Source: Dioscorea cayenensis subsp. rotundata
Lineage: Eukaryota; Streptophyta; Magnoliopsida; Dioscoreales; Dioscoreaceae
DNA length: 64,000 bases
Assembly (NCBI RefSeq): GCF_009730915.1
Contig: NC_052487.1
Span: 1 to 64,000 of the forward strand
Direction of reading: 5' to 3'
Positions 30,361 to 42,195 of this stretch are shown here, in pieces (positions within the stretch are counted from its first letter, which is position 1; each line of letters starts with the position of its first letter). The position numbers were made by a program, and so were the translations under genes. The notes under the pieces are model-generated. The model did not search any database, was not told the origin of the DNA, and was given only the letters and a program-made list of their open reading frames with translations.

Positions 30361-30772
30361 CTCCGCTGAAAAAATTTATAGTTTTGAGAAAGGCACAAAT
30401 TTTTTTTTTAAATAAAGTTATATATACACATCACTCTCACATTTTTAGGTTAATCAGTATATGTGCAATTATTATTTTTTTTTTCAAAAATGACAAGCAC
30501 CACTCCATAAGAGGGTATCAAGGGATATGTAGGTATAATGATGTATTAGTTATGATATTTAATTTAATGATCCCATAGGGATTTAATAACTCATTCAAAT
30601 ATCATATGAGGCGATTAGAATTTTATCGTGTGTACGGCTAGAAGATATTTCAGAAATCAAACTGAGTTAATAATTTTTTTCTACCATGCAACTCTGGATG
30701 AGAGGGAAATATCCTCTCAAAGTGGACCATGAACAATAAATTAATCAACATTACGATAGTATTTATACATTA

Positions 30773-31090
30773 CTCTCTCCGTTCTTTTTACTTGTCACAT
30801 TTACCTAATTCAGACTGGTTAATAAAAGTTGGTTGAAGTTAGTTAGTTGCCTATATTTTATAAAAAAATTCATTACTTTCCAAAACTACTTTTATTTAAA
30901 ACTCCATGAGTGGAGCATATAATTTAATATTTACTTGATTATGATTTACTAAAAATTTTGCAAGTACATTAAATTAAAGGGTAAATTTGAAAAAAAAATT
31001 ATTTAATGTTGCACAAAATTTCTAATGTGACAAGTAAAATGGAACAAAAAAATTCTCCAAAATATGACAAGTAAAAAGGAATGGAGAGAG
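30773..31090. mobile_element. Stowaway-type MITE
   Basis: This 318-bp element has inverted ends CTCTCTCCGTTCTTTTTACT and its mirror ending GAATGGAGAGAG, flanked by TA on both sides (30771-30772 and 31091-31092). The CTCYCTCCGT terminus and TA duplication are the known signature of Tc1/Mariner-derived Stowaway MITEs. It has no coding capacity. Confidence 0.93.
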
Positions 31091-31304
31091 TAGTTTACAA
31101 CATATGCACAGTACTATAATAGTATTGTCATCAATTTGACTTTAGGTCTGTCTATTCACTATTACCATAACATTTTATTACACAACATAGTTGTTGTTTC
31201 TATATGCAATTATTGAATGATGATTGCCGGTAGTTGGGTAATCCCCATTTAACTAACAGTTGCCGATTATTATTAATAGAGCAGGAGCCATACATGCCTA
31301 ATGG

Positions 31305-31430
31305 GTGGAGGGTGGGGTGTCATTATCTTGTAGTAGGAGTTTTGTTTTTTGGTGAGTGTGGGTGGGGTGTCATTATCTTGTAGGCATAGGGATTTTTTGT
31401 TTTTTGGTGGATGGGTGGGTGGGTGTGTGT
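31305..31430 (+). repeat. Imperfect G-rich tandem duplication
   Basis: Two copies of a unit of about 55-60 bp contain GGTGGGGTGTCATTATCTTG. They are followed by GGGTGGGTGGGTG runs that could fold into a G-quadruplex. Confidence 0.7.
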
Positions 31431-31549
31431 GAGTTGGAATCACCTTTGGATGGGGGTGGGAGTAGGCCCTTAGGATATCTTGTGCCTTGAATCGTTGAAC
31501 AAAGCCCTTCTGGAAAATTGGTGGTGAAAGATTTTGAACTCCTCGAACT

Positions 31550-33632
31550 AGTGCGATTTGAACATCATTCGGTTTAACTATTACTATACCACGACGACGT
31601 CCCCGCCTGGAACCTCTTCCTACACATCCCTAAAGAAATATTTCTCCTGGCAAATGGTGCTTAACTGCTTACCAACGTTTAGGATTTGCATCACACTAGT
31701 CAACAGAGATAAGGATTCCACCCTCTTATGGTATGAGTGTGTGATCAATGGTTGTGCTCTTATGAATGTTTGGCCAGAGTTGCTTCGAGTATCCCCTTCC
31801 CAATAAGGTACTATCAGGGAGATCCTATCATCTGAGATGATAGTGATATTGGCCCACGATCCTGTGGTCACAAATATGCCAAATAGGATTCATGGGTCCC
31901 AATAAACTACCAAAGATGTTTAACTCTAGAGCCTCACCCCCAACAGTATTTTCACCGTAATGTCTTGTGCAATGATTTAAAAACCGGACCGGACCGCCGG
32001 TTGAACCGGAAACCGGCCACCAGTCCGGTTCATTTGTATATATTGAACCGGGTTCTAATTGAACCGGCTATGAACCGTTGTCGGACCGGGAACCGGTGAA
32101 CCGGTTCAACCGGACCGACCGTTTTTTTTTTTTTAAAATTGAACTTTGAATTTATTTGGTGGTTCATGTTGTATTAATATTGGAAAATTTGTTGTATTAA
32201 TATTGGAAAATTTGAATTTTATTATGTTGAAGTTGTGAATTGAATCAATTGATACTTGTGGACTTGTTTGGTGCTTTGTTATTTGTACTTTGTAGATTTA
32301 TAGTATTTTTGTATATAACTATGTATGTTCATGTTGAGAAATTAAATTTTATATAGAAGTGAAAGTTGTGAATTCTTCAAGCTTGTGCCTTGTGGTAGTG
32401 GTGGGCTTGTTTGTTACTTGTTGGTCTTGTTTTTTAATGTAGTCTTGTCTTGAGTCTTATAGAGTGTAGACTTGTAGTTATATGCTTATATTTTAAAAAT
32501 AAAATTCATGGACTTGTGATTTGTGACTTGTGAGCTAGTAAAAGAAATAAAATTTTAATTTCATAGTTATATTTATTAAATTTCTATTTTTCCCCATTTT
32601 TCTGATTTTTTCTGGATTTTTTTCATAATTTTATGAAATTTTATTATTATTTTTTAAAATTTATTTATTTTAAAAAAATTTAAAAATAGAAAGCATTGAA
32701 CCGGCCGGTCGAACTGGTTGGACCGGTTGAACCGCGAACCGGTTGGCCAACCGGTTCGTCGACCGGTCCGGTTTTTAAATCCTTGGTCTTGTGGCTTCCT
32801 TATTTATGGTGGGTACAGGTGTCAGCTGACTTCTATTCACTAGAATAGTTTCTATCCAAATAAAATATGTTTAGCTGGCTGGCATAAGATAATAAGATTA
32901 TCATGTTGGATAATCCTTTCCAATGATGTAACAAACTTCTCACAACCACATATATCCTCTGTCATGCGGTTATGGAAACGGTAGATCACATGTTCTTACC
33001 TGCCCCTTCGAAGTGTCTTTTTGGAATCACTTCGGTAGCCTTTTTGGACTATCACATACCCTTCCTCTTGCAGTCTTGGGGTTTTGTGGACCTCGTGGAG
33101 ACTCAACTTTCGAGCCCTTTTTTAAGGAATCTTGAGATATTTTATCCAAAGTGAATATATGAAGCATTTGGCAAGAGTGAAATGATCGCACCTTTAATTT
33201 CAAGTCTCATTAGCCAAATTTTATCATTACTAAGATTATTCATGTGTATTTACTTTGAATGTTTGCAATCCTTGAGGTTTAACGTTAGAAATTTAAGAGC
33301 CATATTGGATGGCGAGGAGCATTATTGAATTCTTGAGACTCAATGATGATGATGTAGGAGCTACTAACGTAGGAGCCCCCTCAGAACTATCATCCTCTAG
33401 TGAGTAGTTACATTGAACTCTTCGGTGCTTACTCTAAAAGAGGATCATCTTATTTGATCTTAGGGGTTTTCTTTCTTTTTTTTCTTCATATGTTCGGATA
33501 AATTATCTCATTATCTTCCAAAGCTAGTGGATTGTTTATTCTCTGTTCATTATTATGTTTGGTAGGTGTTGTTTGTTTAGTCTTTGTTTTGAGTTAGTGT
33601 TTTAGTTTAAATTAGCTTGATGTTTTTGTCTT
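31550..33632 (+). mobile_element. LINE 3' fragment interrupted by a hAT MITE
   Basis: The piece near 31,640-31,800 translates to the pre-zf-RVT region (LLWYECVINGCALMNVWPE resembles the 40-kb LINE). After the MITE, the piece near 32,950-33,000 carries the zf-RVT signature LCHAVMETVDHMFL. The 3' untranslated part continues to about 33,632. It is heavily decayed. Confidence 0.75.
31970..32785. mobile_element. hAT-type MITE inside a LINE
   Basis: This 816-bp element has inverted ends CAATGATTTAAAAACCGGAC and CAAGGATTTAAAAACCGGAC, with a perfect 8-bp duplication GTCTTGTG (31962-31969 and 32786-32793). The subterminal regions are full of AACCGG/CCGGTT palindromes and the core is AT-rich, the same architecture as the MITE at 23.2 kb. 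It is non-coding. Confidence 0.93.
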
Positions 33633-34970
33633 TTTTTTTATTTATTTATAAAAGTGAATAAACTACAACTTTATTGAAAAGAAACAAAATTGCTACAAAG
33701 CATAGAAAAAAAGCAACAGAAAAAGAAAAGAAATACAACCCAAACTAGCTAAGTAAGATGGCCATCACCAGGAGTGAAGAACCATCAGAAACTTGCTGAC
33801 TGAACACAAAAATGAACTAAGAAAGTGCTGCAACTGAGAAGACGAAGATTGCCATAAGGTGACGAAGATCTTCTTTAGTTGTTGAGGGGGAGGGAAGAGG
33901 TGGATCACTCCCGAGTCGAAGGGTCTGTGGTGGTAGTACTATTCTCAGCCGATCGAGTACTTAGGAAGTCTAGAGAGCATTCGAGTTTTTGCGCTGAGTC
34001 CGAAGGAAGATGTTGAAGATGCGGGTCCCGAGCTGTAGAAATCCAGGCAAGAAGCATATGAATTATTTTAATAGTAATTATAGAGAAACAAGTTTGAACA
34101 AGAGAATTAAATATGCGGTTATTTCTCTTAAGCCAAATATTCGAGCTAATTGCTTTAGAAATTATTGCCCATAATTCTTGCTGCTGCTCATCTAAGGATG
34201 GTATCCAAGAAGTCCAGATCTCTGAGAAGGAACGAGCGTGTTGGTGTATATTTAAGTTTTATTCAAAGAACACCCATATTCTTTCAAAGAATTTACACCT
34301 AAGCAGAAGTTGATCAGCTGTCTTTGAGTCTTTGTGGCATAAGACATATATAGGTATCCGTCGCATTTTGAATATTGCAACCTTTTTTTGCTAGTTTGGC
34401 AAGGGTGATGATTCTATCCTCATTGGCTAGCAAGCAGAAGAGAGTTATTTTACTAGAACATTCAGTTTTCCAAAACTGAGGTCATAGAGCACTACGCAAA
34501 ACACCATCTATTAGAAACTTATAGAAAGAACCAACTGAGAAGATTCTGTTGTTCTCTAATTTCTAGAGCCTTAAATCTTCCTAATTACTAGAACAATATG
34601 GAATGGAAAAGAGAAAATGTAATCTTTCTAAGAGGATGGTCATATGATAGAAAATCTTGTGAGAAAGAAATCCTTGCGTAAATTGTTTAACTTCAACCTA
34701 AGGGAAATTGTAGTCACTGAAGAGATTTGGCCAAATGTCTTTAGGAGTTCGACCTTCCAGGTAGTTATCATGCCAAAGAAATGTAGAGCCACCATTATGT
34801 ACCATTTTAGAAATACAAATACGGAAAGAAGGTAGGATCGGGGTAATTACTGTCCAGAAAAAAAAGATTTATTTCTGGGTGATGAGTGGAACAAAGGTTC
34901 TGAAGGTCCTCCAAACAAATAATGTAGTGAATGATTTTAGTGTGAAATCATTAACACCGATTTTAGACAA
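33633..34970 (-). mobile_element. LINE 3' fragment
   Basis: A poly(T) start and a degenerate copy of the GTGGTTTATCCAC tail mark the 3' end. The sequence upstream of it (to the right) aligns by eye with the zf-RVT part of the 25-30 kb LINE, for example the segment around 34,380-34,510. There is no intact frame. Confidence 0.7.
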
Positions 34971-35177
34971 ATCATGTCTAGGAATTTTTTTTTTTTTTTT
35001 TAAACTGCTATCATGTCACACCAATTTTAGTAAACAATTAGAGTAGCCAATTTGTTTTTTATATAAAAGAAAAGTTTTAATTATTTTGCCAGTCTATTAT
35101 AGTTGTTCTAGTCCTCTGGGGAGGTGTTGGCCAATCATGTCACATTGATTAAAAAAATCCTTTAGTAGACAATACAA

Positions 35178-36372
35178 TGTGAAAGGAAAAAAAATCTCTT
35201 TATTATTTTAAAATTTTTAATTTAAATTTTGAAAATAGTTTTTATTTAATATTTAATATTTATTTTAACTTTATTAGTTAGAGAAAATTATTTATATCAT
35301 CTTTCTAACTTTCTCACTTGATAAAAAAATTCTTTGACTATTTCATATCATCAAAAAGCCCTTCCTTTTTCTGACAATCTCTAACAACTTACTTTTCAGT
35401 ATTTTTTTATCAAAAATGTTCTTTAGTGATTTAAAAAGAAACACAAAATACTAAACAATAAATTAAGATATTAAATATCAAAAACAAATACTAAACAGAA
35501 ACGTTATATATTAAATGAAAATTTATGTAGTTACATATAAACACACAATGTTAAATAAAAAATATACTTAATAAATGGAAAGTACATTTTTTAAGCGGGG
35601 CAAAATTAGATTTTTAAATAAAATAAATTGATGCAAGGATTGAGAAATAAGTAAACTGAAAACAGAGGGACTGTTGGGAAAATTGAAATGTCTGAGGGGC
35701 TGCAGTGGAAATTTGAAAAGTTATACGGACTAATAAATAATTTCCCCTATTAGGTATCTTAGTTTTATTTATTGATCTAATAATTTGTCATTATTTACTA
35801 TTTTGTTTTTAGTTTAAATCTCTATAAATACTTGTTTTAAGGTTTATGGGGAAAAAATCCATCAATTGAAGTTTTATGTTCTTGTTTACTCTATTTTGAG
35901 TGTGAGCTCTTGTATTAGAATTGGGTATCCGCTGTGTCAAGTGGTATCAGAGCCATTAGTTGCTTAAAAAGTATTCAATACTATTACTGATGATGAAAGT
36001 TGTGAAAATGTAATTAGAGAAGCTTCTAAAATTGAGGGAAAAGATAAAAATATTGATTAGTAAGAGTGTTGATGAAAGAAAGAAGAATAATGAAAAGGAT
36101 TTCTCTAAGCTTCGCAAAGAATCCAAGCTAAGGTTGTTGTTTTCAAAGAAGAGAAGGAAAAAACTAATAATGGAAAGATTTGAAGACCAAAAAATTCAAA
36201 TTTTGGAATGGTGATGGTTTAATAAAATATTCAATCACAAGTTTAATTGCCTAGATCAAAACTCGAGGTCAAGTTTCTTGCAAGTGGGGGTGAATAACGT
36301 AGCATGATGGAAGAAATCTTTTTATTATTTTAAAATTTTTAATTTAAATCTTCAAAGTAGTTTTTATTTAAG
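35178..36372 (+). mobile_element. Short non-autonomous LTR retrotransposon
   Basis: The left LTR spans about 35178-35939 (TG...CA). Two bases later comes a perfect primer-binding site TGGTATCAGAGCC (35942-35954), complementary to the 3' end of initiator tRNA-Met. The internal region is only about 360 bp with no gag or pol. It ends in CAAGTGGGGGTGA, a polypurine tract of the usual plant type, and the right LTR starts at 36305 (TGATGGAAG). Only about 68 bp of the right LTR are recognisable before homology ends. A TATAAATA box lies in the left LTR near 35823. Confidence 0.82.
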
Positions 36373-36564
36373 AGTAATGCTATATAAAGCAAAATTCTTG
36401 TTCGAAATGGTTGCACTACTGACTTGTATCCTATTTTCTCTCTCCTAATCAACCACCTTAAAAAAAAGAGAGAAAATATCACCCATTCCTCTCTTGTCCG
36501 AAATTTGGCCTTAATTCCTTTTTCTCTCTTCGTTTTCGACGAACCCCATCACCGACGCTGACGC

Positions 36565-36785
36565 CGATACCCTTCATCATCTCCGAACCTCTCTTCTCCT
36601 GCGTCATCCAAAGTCCATCACTAGCGCGCCACCAATCTTGTCGCTTGCCATCACTACCGCCATCAACACCAACAAACCCATCACCCGTTACCCTTCGTCT
36701 TTGAACCTTTCCTCTCTGACGCCATCTAAATCCATCACCAGTGCGCCACTAAGGTCGTCACTCGTTTCTAGCCATCACTACCACC
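36565..36785 (+). repeat. Duplicated C-rich segment, period about 120 bp
   Basis: Two imperfect copies of a C-rich, leader-like sequence (landmarks 'ccatcactagcgcgccac' and 'ccatcaccagtgcgccact') stand in AT-rich surroundings upstream of the FAR1-like fragments. It could be the untranslated leader of the transposase-like gene they came from. Confidence 0.6.
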
Positions 36786-36916
36786 ACTTACATCAATTAA
36801 CATCTCCATAGATACTGTCACTCCTCCATCAACTCGTGTAGCTGAATCTTGCCACTCCATGGTTGTCGCCATTGGCTGAACTTTGTCGCACCATTTGGTA
36901 ACACTCACCCTTTTTG

Positions 36917-36917
<1 letters not shown>

Positions 36918-36952
<35 letters not shown>
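36918..36952. repeat. CT microsatellite
   Basis: About 17 CT dinucleotides. A TA run follows at about 37077-37100. Confidence 0.95.
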
Positions 36953-36953
<1 letters not shown>

Positions 36954-37275
36954 AATATACTCACTCTTTCTATCTCTTTCACTAACAAAGTTGCCTAACT
37001 AGGCCAACCTGTGCCATTTGCCTGCAATTGAACCTCGGCATGCCGTTTGGTAACATACTGTTATTCTCTCTCTCTTTATATATATATATATATATATATA
37101 TCTTCTGTGTTTGATGGTTAGAGATGATATTTTAACTAATTTTTTCGCTAATCAATAAGCTATCATTGGTACTGATTGTTATTATTATTGGCACAATAGT
37201 AATAATGGCAATTAATAACATGTTAATTAGCTAGAATCAATGTTTTCTACAAAAGCTTGATTGTTGAAGCCTTGA

Positions 37276-37551
37276 GGTAGAATACCCTATTTAATCTCTG
37301 TATTTTACACAATTTGCCCCTTTAGTCCTTATCTTTTAAATTGTCTTTAATAGGTCCCTCTATTGTCAAAATTGGGCAAATTAGGTACATTCCTCTCACG
37401 GTCGTTCCCCTATTTAGTCGTTGTATTTTACTTGATTTGGACTTAATTTGTTCAATTTTGACAATATAGGTATCTATTGAGGATAAATTAAAATATAAGA
37501 ATTAAAGGGACAGGTTGAGTAAAATACAGGGACTAAATAGGGTATTTTACC
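37276..37551. mobile_element. Mutator-type MITE
   Basis: This 276-bp element has inverted ends of about 30-45 bp. The left end starts GGTAGAATACCCTATTTA and the right end, reversed, GGTAAAATACCCTATTTA. It is flanked by a perfect 9-bp duplication AAGCCTTGA (37267-37275 and 37552-37560). The 9-bp duplication with long inverted ends is the Mutator signature. Confidence 0.9.
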
Positions 37552-38491
37552 AAGCCTTGATTATTAAAACTGAGAAGAAGTTCAAAAGATGAAACTATAC
37601 TTCCCTGTAAAAGTGTCTTGTTATACAAATGTTTCTAGATCATACTTATATACAATATTATGTTTTAGAGGAAAGGTATACTATTTGATTTGTTTAAAAG
37701 CTAAAAAAATGAGCTGTAAAATGATAGCATGAAGTAGGAGTTCTTATACATAGCTTTATCAAATAAAACTATAGTGTAATTTTTATTAATTTATTGTACT
37801 TATTTTTTTTTATCTATCAATATAGTTGCAAATCGAGGAAAATATGAAAAAAATCAAAGGTTGGGTTTTTTTATCTGAAAAAATTGTCCTAGAGGCCGGT
37901 ATGGTGCTTAATTCTGAAGAAGAAATTTATAATTTCTATATTGAGTATATCGGCGGGAAAGGTTTGGTATTACCAAAAAGAGTACAGGGTTAGATGATGA
38001 TGGGAAATTGAAATATATTGAGTATATTAAGTCCAAATCGAGTAAAATACAGGGACTAAATAGGGTATCTTACCAAGCCTTGATTATTGAAACTGAGAAG
38101 AAGTTCAACAGATGAAACTATACTTCCCTGTATAAGTGTCTTGTTATACAAATGTTTCTAGATCATACATATATACAATATTATGTTTTAGAGGAAAGGT
38201 ATACTATTTGATTTGTTTAAAAGCTAAAAAAATGAGCTGTAAAATGATAGCATGAAGTAGGAGTTCTTATACATAGCTTTATCAAATAAAACTATAATGT
38301 AATTTTTATTAATTTATTGTACTTATTTTTTTTATCTATCAATATGGTTGCAAATCGAGGAAAATATGGAAAAATCAAAGTTTGGGTTTTTTTATCTGAA
38401 AAAATTGTCCTAGAGGCCGGTATGGTGCTTAATTCTGAAGAAGAAATTTATAATTTCTATATTGAGTATATCGGCGGGAAAGGTTTGGTAG
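37517..38491 (+). repeat. Tandem duplication of a FAR1-like fragment, period about 522 bp
   Basis: About 500 bp from the right end of the Mutator MITE through the FAR1-like exon is repeated directly (37517-38038, then 38039 onward) with few differences. The second copy is split by a LINE at 38490 and resumes at 41230. Confidence 0.92.
37825..38040 (+). pseudogene. FAR1-like DNA-binding domain fragment, copy 1
   Basis: The translation contains GMVLNSEEEIYNFYIEYIG followed by GFGITK, then a Lys/Asp stretch, matching the start of the FAR1 DNA-binding domain (PF03101; the plant FHY3/FAR1 family, derived from Mutator-like transposases). A frame break and a stop end it early. Confidence 0.6.
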
Positions 38492-38650
38492 AGTTTTTGC
38501 GGATCATTTTAAACCGCATTTTGGTTGTAGGCAATCTGTTAGGCTTCGTATTGATCTACAGAAACTATTTGCGCATAAGGGATCGGTGAATCTGGGGGAG
38601 TTGGAAAGGCCTTTCACGTTGGAGGAAATCAAAAGAGCTGTTTTTGACCT

Positions 38651-39772
38651 GTGGGTGATAAGGCCCCTGGCCCGGATGGTTTCCCCATTCATTTTTTCAA
38701 ACATAACTGGGACACAGTTAGCTTTGATCTCTTTCGGCTTTGTAACGACTTCTACTCTGGTAATGCTAATCTTGAAAAGATCAATTGGGCCAGTATTGCC
38801 CTAATCCCTAAGGTTGAGGCGCTTGATTCCCCAGGAGACTACAGGCCAATTAGTCTGATTAATTCGTCACTGAAAATCTTGTCAAAGCTGTTGGCCTCTA
38901 GGCTTCGGAAGGTGCTTCTTGAGCTGGTGGAACCGGAACAGGCGGCTTTCTTGCAGGGACGCTGCATCCTTGATAATATTGCTACTGCGGATGAACTGAT
39001 CTTCAGTTTGCATAAACACAGGATTCCGGGTCACATACTGAAAGTTGATTTTTCTAAAGCCTTTGATATGGTGGACTGGAATTTCCTTTTTGAGCTGTTG
39101 GAAGCCAGGGGTTTCAGGGTTCGGTGGATTGGATGGATTAAAAGCATTTTATCTTCGTCTAAGGCCTCGATCTTGGTCAATGGTGCTCCAAACGGGTATG
39201 TTCGTTATCAAAGGGGGCTTAGGCAGGGAGATCCTTTATCTCCCATGCTATTTGTGCTGGTGATGGATACCCTTTGCTCTATGTTCTCCCACGCCCTTAG
39301 CTCTAAGGTGTTGGTTGGAGTACCCCTTGGGGACTTGGGGTCGAGATGCAATCTTCACTATGCTGATGATCTTCTGGTACTGACCGCAGGTGGTCTTGAG
39401 GATTTGCGTCTGGTTAAGCTTTTGCTGTATGTCTTTGAGGGGATAACAGGGTTGGCTACGAATTTCTCAAAAACTTGCTTATATGCAGCGTCTCGGGACG
39501 TTCTTCCTGATACGGCAGCGGCGGAAACTTTGTGTTGCGCTAGGGGAGTTCTTCCGGTGACATACTTGGGCATCCCGATTTCGGGGAGTAGGCCACGGAG
39601 GCAAGATTGGGAAGATCTTATTTCTAAAGTCAGAAAAAGGCTTGGTTCGTGGAAAGTGAAACACTTGTCGCTAGGGGGACGGCTTACCTTGGTTAATGCG
39701 GTTCTCTCTGCTATCCCGACGTATTGGTTGTCCTTGTTTAAGGATCCCCTATTGGGTCATAAAAAGGATTGA
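38651..39772 (+). pseudogene. LINE reverse transcriptase
   Basis: An open frame of 373 codons carries the RT blocks in order: APGPDGFPIHFF, DYRPISLINSSLKIL, LKVDFSKAFDMVDW, RGLRQGDPLSPMLF, HYADDLLVL and TYLGIPISG. The catalytic YADD is intact. A frameshift near 39,740 separates it from the downstream zf-RVT part, so ORF2 is broken. Confidence 0.9.
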
Positions 39773-40552
39773 TAGGATTCGTAGGGATTTTTTGTGGATG
39801 GGTCCGGACATTGACCATCCCAAATGCAGATTGGTTGCGTGGAAAATTATTTGTCGCCCTCGCGAGCAAGGGGGATGGGGCATTTTAGACTTACACTGCT
39901 TCAATCAAGCTTTCCTTGGTAAATGGTGGTGGAAATTCATGACGGACTCGTCTTGGGGTGGTGCGAAAGTGATTCAATTCAACTATGGTATGCAATGTTG
40001 GAACATGTATCCTAGGCAGTCGGGTTGAGTGTCTTTCTTTTGGAAATGGGTGATGAGCTGTCTTCCGGCTCTTAGAGGTTGTGTTTTGCATGGAGTTAAT
40101 TCTGGGACGGAGACCCTGTTCTGGAAAGATCGGTGGGTTAATGGCAAGGCACCTATGTACATCTGGCCGGATGAATTCAGTAGGACACGGGCGCCCAATG
40201 GTACTATTAGTAAGCTCTCGAGCTTCTTTGATACTGCCCCCTTATCGGCTGATCTTGATATTCAGGCAATTAGTGCATGTATTAGGGGGTCTGTTGGTCG
40301 GGTGGGGGACAGAAAATGGTGGAGACTCACAGGAAATTGAACATTTACTGTGAAATCCTTTTATTATTTCCTGATTGATGGGGGAGGGTCCGGTGTCCTG
40401 TCACGAGATTCTTCTAGCGTAATCTCTGTCCCAAAAAGATTAATGTCTTCAACTGGCTAGCGTGGAATGATCGAATTCTCACCCTTGAGAATTTAGAAAA
40501 GCATAGATGCAACAAACTCCCTACGGCTACTTGCGTTTTATGTCATGCTGGC

Positions 40553-41008
40553 GTGGAAACGGTTGATCATCTCTTCCTGCATTGTGATTTTACAAAGCAG
40601 GTGTGGAGTCATTATGTGGAGATTCTGCGACTCCCGGAACCCCCCAGTTCCATGAGTTTGGTCTGGGGTTCTTGGAGATATTCAGTTAGAACTGCATGTA
40701 GGGATATGGGGGATCTTGTGGTTAAGGCTGTTGTGTGGAATATTTGGATTGCTAGAAATGATTGCATTTTTAATGCTACTTGCTTGTCTGCACATGCTCT
40801 TATGCTTAAAATTGATCGTATGCTATTGGCGTGGTTCTCTACAGTTATGGAGGGACCTAGAGCGAAGTTGGTGGAGTCTTGTGATGCCATCCGTCGCAGT
40901 CTGGACTTTGCTGGGCCCCGGGCCTCGGTGGCTAGCGGGGTTCTTCCCCCTAAAGAGGATGGAGGAGATATTCCTTCTGAGGAGACACAGATGCAATCCA
41001 CGGGCTAG
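40553..41008 (+). pseudogene. LINE ORF2 C-terminal zf-RVT region
   Basis: The frame covers the end of the zf-RVT motif (ETVDHLFLHCDF), the VVWNIWIARNDCIFN segment typical of plant LINE C-termini, and a hydrophilic tail of about 80 residues. It belongs to the same LINE as the RT frame upstream. Confidence 0.85.
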
Positions 41009-41386
41009 TTGGTTGCTCTCTCTAGGCGCGTTGTGTCGGCCTGTTTTTTCGTTGTGTTGTCCTTTTTCTCTTTTGGTTCTGTCCTATGTTGGTTTCTTGT
41101 GCCACTTCTTGTGGTTTGTTCGGTTTCGCTTTTGTCCTGCGGTTGTATGTGTGACGCTGTGGGGTGCTGTTTTTTGTATTTTGTTTCTGTTTCTTTTTAA
41201 TTGAAGTGGTTTATCCACCTTTTCAAAAAGTTTGGTATTACCAAAACGAGTACAAGGTCGGATGATGATGGGAAATTGAAATATTACACTTGCATATGTA
41301 AGAAGTGGCAAAAGAATATTTACCACAAAAAATGTATAATACAAAATTAATACATTATTGATAATTTAATATTTTTCGCTTGGTGG

Positions 41387-41621
41387 TTTTTTTTAGATAA
41401 AATGGACAAATCACGTGTTAGAGATTTACACACCATCTAAAATTAATTGCTGATTCGAGCGCACTCACTTAACGACTGTAATTAAGGATTGGGTTGCAAG
41501 CCCAGTCCCATATATAGGTTTTTTGGCACCACTATATCTGGTACGTTTTGAACCCTAGATGAAGAAAGCCCTCATAAGACATCTTTCACAATAAAATCAG
41601 TACCATTATACCAAAGTCCCT
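41387..41621 (-). mobile_element. tRNA-derived SINE
   Basis: On the minus strand the element starts near 41621. It has an A-box-like TGGTATAATGG (41603-41613) and a B-box-like GGGTTCAAAACGT (41543-41555), spaced as in tRNA genes. It ends in an A run (T run 41387-41394 on the plus strand). The flanks share only a weak TTGGT-like repeat. Expression cannot be judged. Confidence 0.55.
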
Positions 41622-41814
41622 TTGGTTGTTTTTATTATTCTTTTTTATAATCAGTTTTTTCAATAAATTAGTTGTTTGGTTTTTTATTAATAGTTTGTTA
41701 ATAGTCATTTTCTTTTAATGCTGTGTTATAACTGTCATGATACAGTCATTGGCAAGATTTTCTACGATTGCTTGGGATTGCTGTTAATATAATTATTTAA
41801 TCTTGTGTTATAAC

Positions 41815-42195
41815 TATCATTTTCTTTTAAGGATGGAAACCGGATCGAATTTTCTGCGACTATAGGGGTATTGCTTAGCTGGTGAAGCACTACGACGCCT
41901 ACATTGCTTGGCATGTCAATACTGACTACCAGAGATTGAAGCATAACCTAAACCTATTTCCTAATGTTTCCATTGAAACCATCCCCCGTGAGGACAATGA
42001 CATGGCTAATGCTCTCGCAAATTTTGGAAACTGAATCCTTAGCCACCCCTCTTTTTTCTGGGGATGGATTGTCCAAATTGGCTCAAAAAAATTTGCACAA
42101 GAAAAAACTTTAGCTTTTAATCTGGTTTTTCTTTTCTTTTCTTTAGCTTTAAGCTCTCTTTTGTTAAGAAAAAATAATAATAATTAAAAAAAATA
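41815..42195 (+). mobile_element. LINE RNase H tail fragment
   Basis: The piece translates to FPNVSIETIPREDNDMANAL-ANFG, matching the RNase H end of the LINE at 49-52.7 kb (ISLETIDRDSNILADALANF). It is followed by a T-rich 3' UTR and an A-rich tail. It is severely 5'-truncated. Confidence 0.75.

Larger units (their letters stand above)
38491..41229 (+). mobile_element. Young 5'-truncated LINE inserted in the FAR1-like fragment
   Basis: This 2.7-kb element is flanked by GTTTGGTA (38483-38490 and 41230-41237). The intact first FAR1 copy shows the unbroken target, which fixes both edges. It carries an RT domain with FSKAFDMVDW and YADD, then zf-RVT (CVLCHAGVETVDHLFLHC) and a C-terminal tail, with no RNase H. 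The 3' end holds GTGGTTTATCCAC and a short A run. It is more GC-rich than its surroundings and has few frame breaks, which suggests a recent insertion. Confidence 0.92.
38344..41340 (+). pseudogene. FAR1-like fragment, copy 2, split by a LINE
   Basis: The first part (38344-38490) carries GMVLNSEEEIYNFYIEYIG. After the LINE, 41230-41340 continues in the expected order with FGITKTSTRSDDDGKLKYY and CICKKWQKN and then a stop. Joined, this is the N-terminal half of a FAR1 domain with its first conserved Cys residues. The rest of the protein (transposase-like core, SWIM finger) is absent, so it is not functional. Confidence 0.65.
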
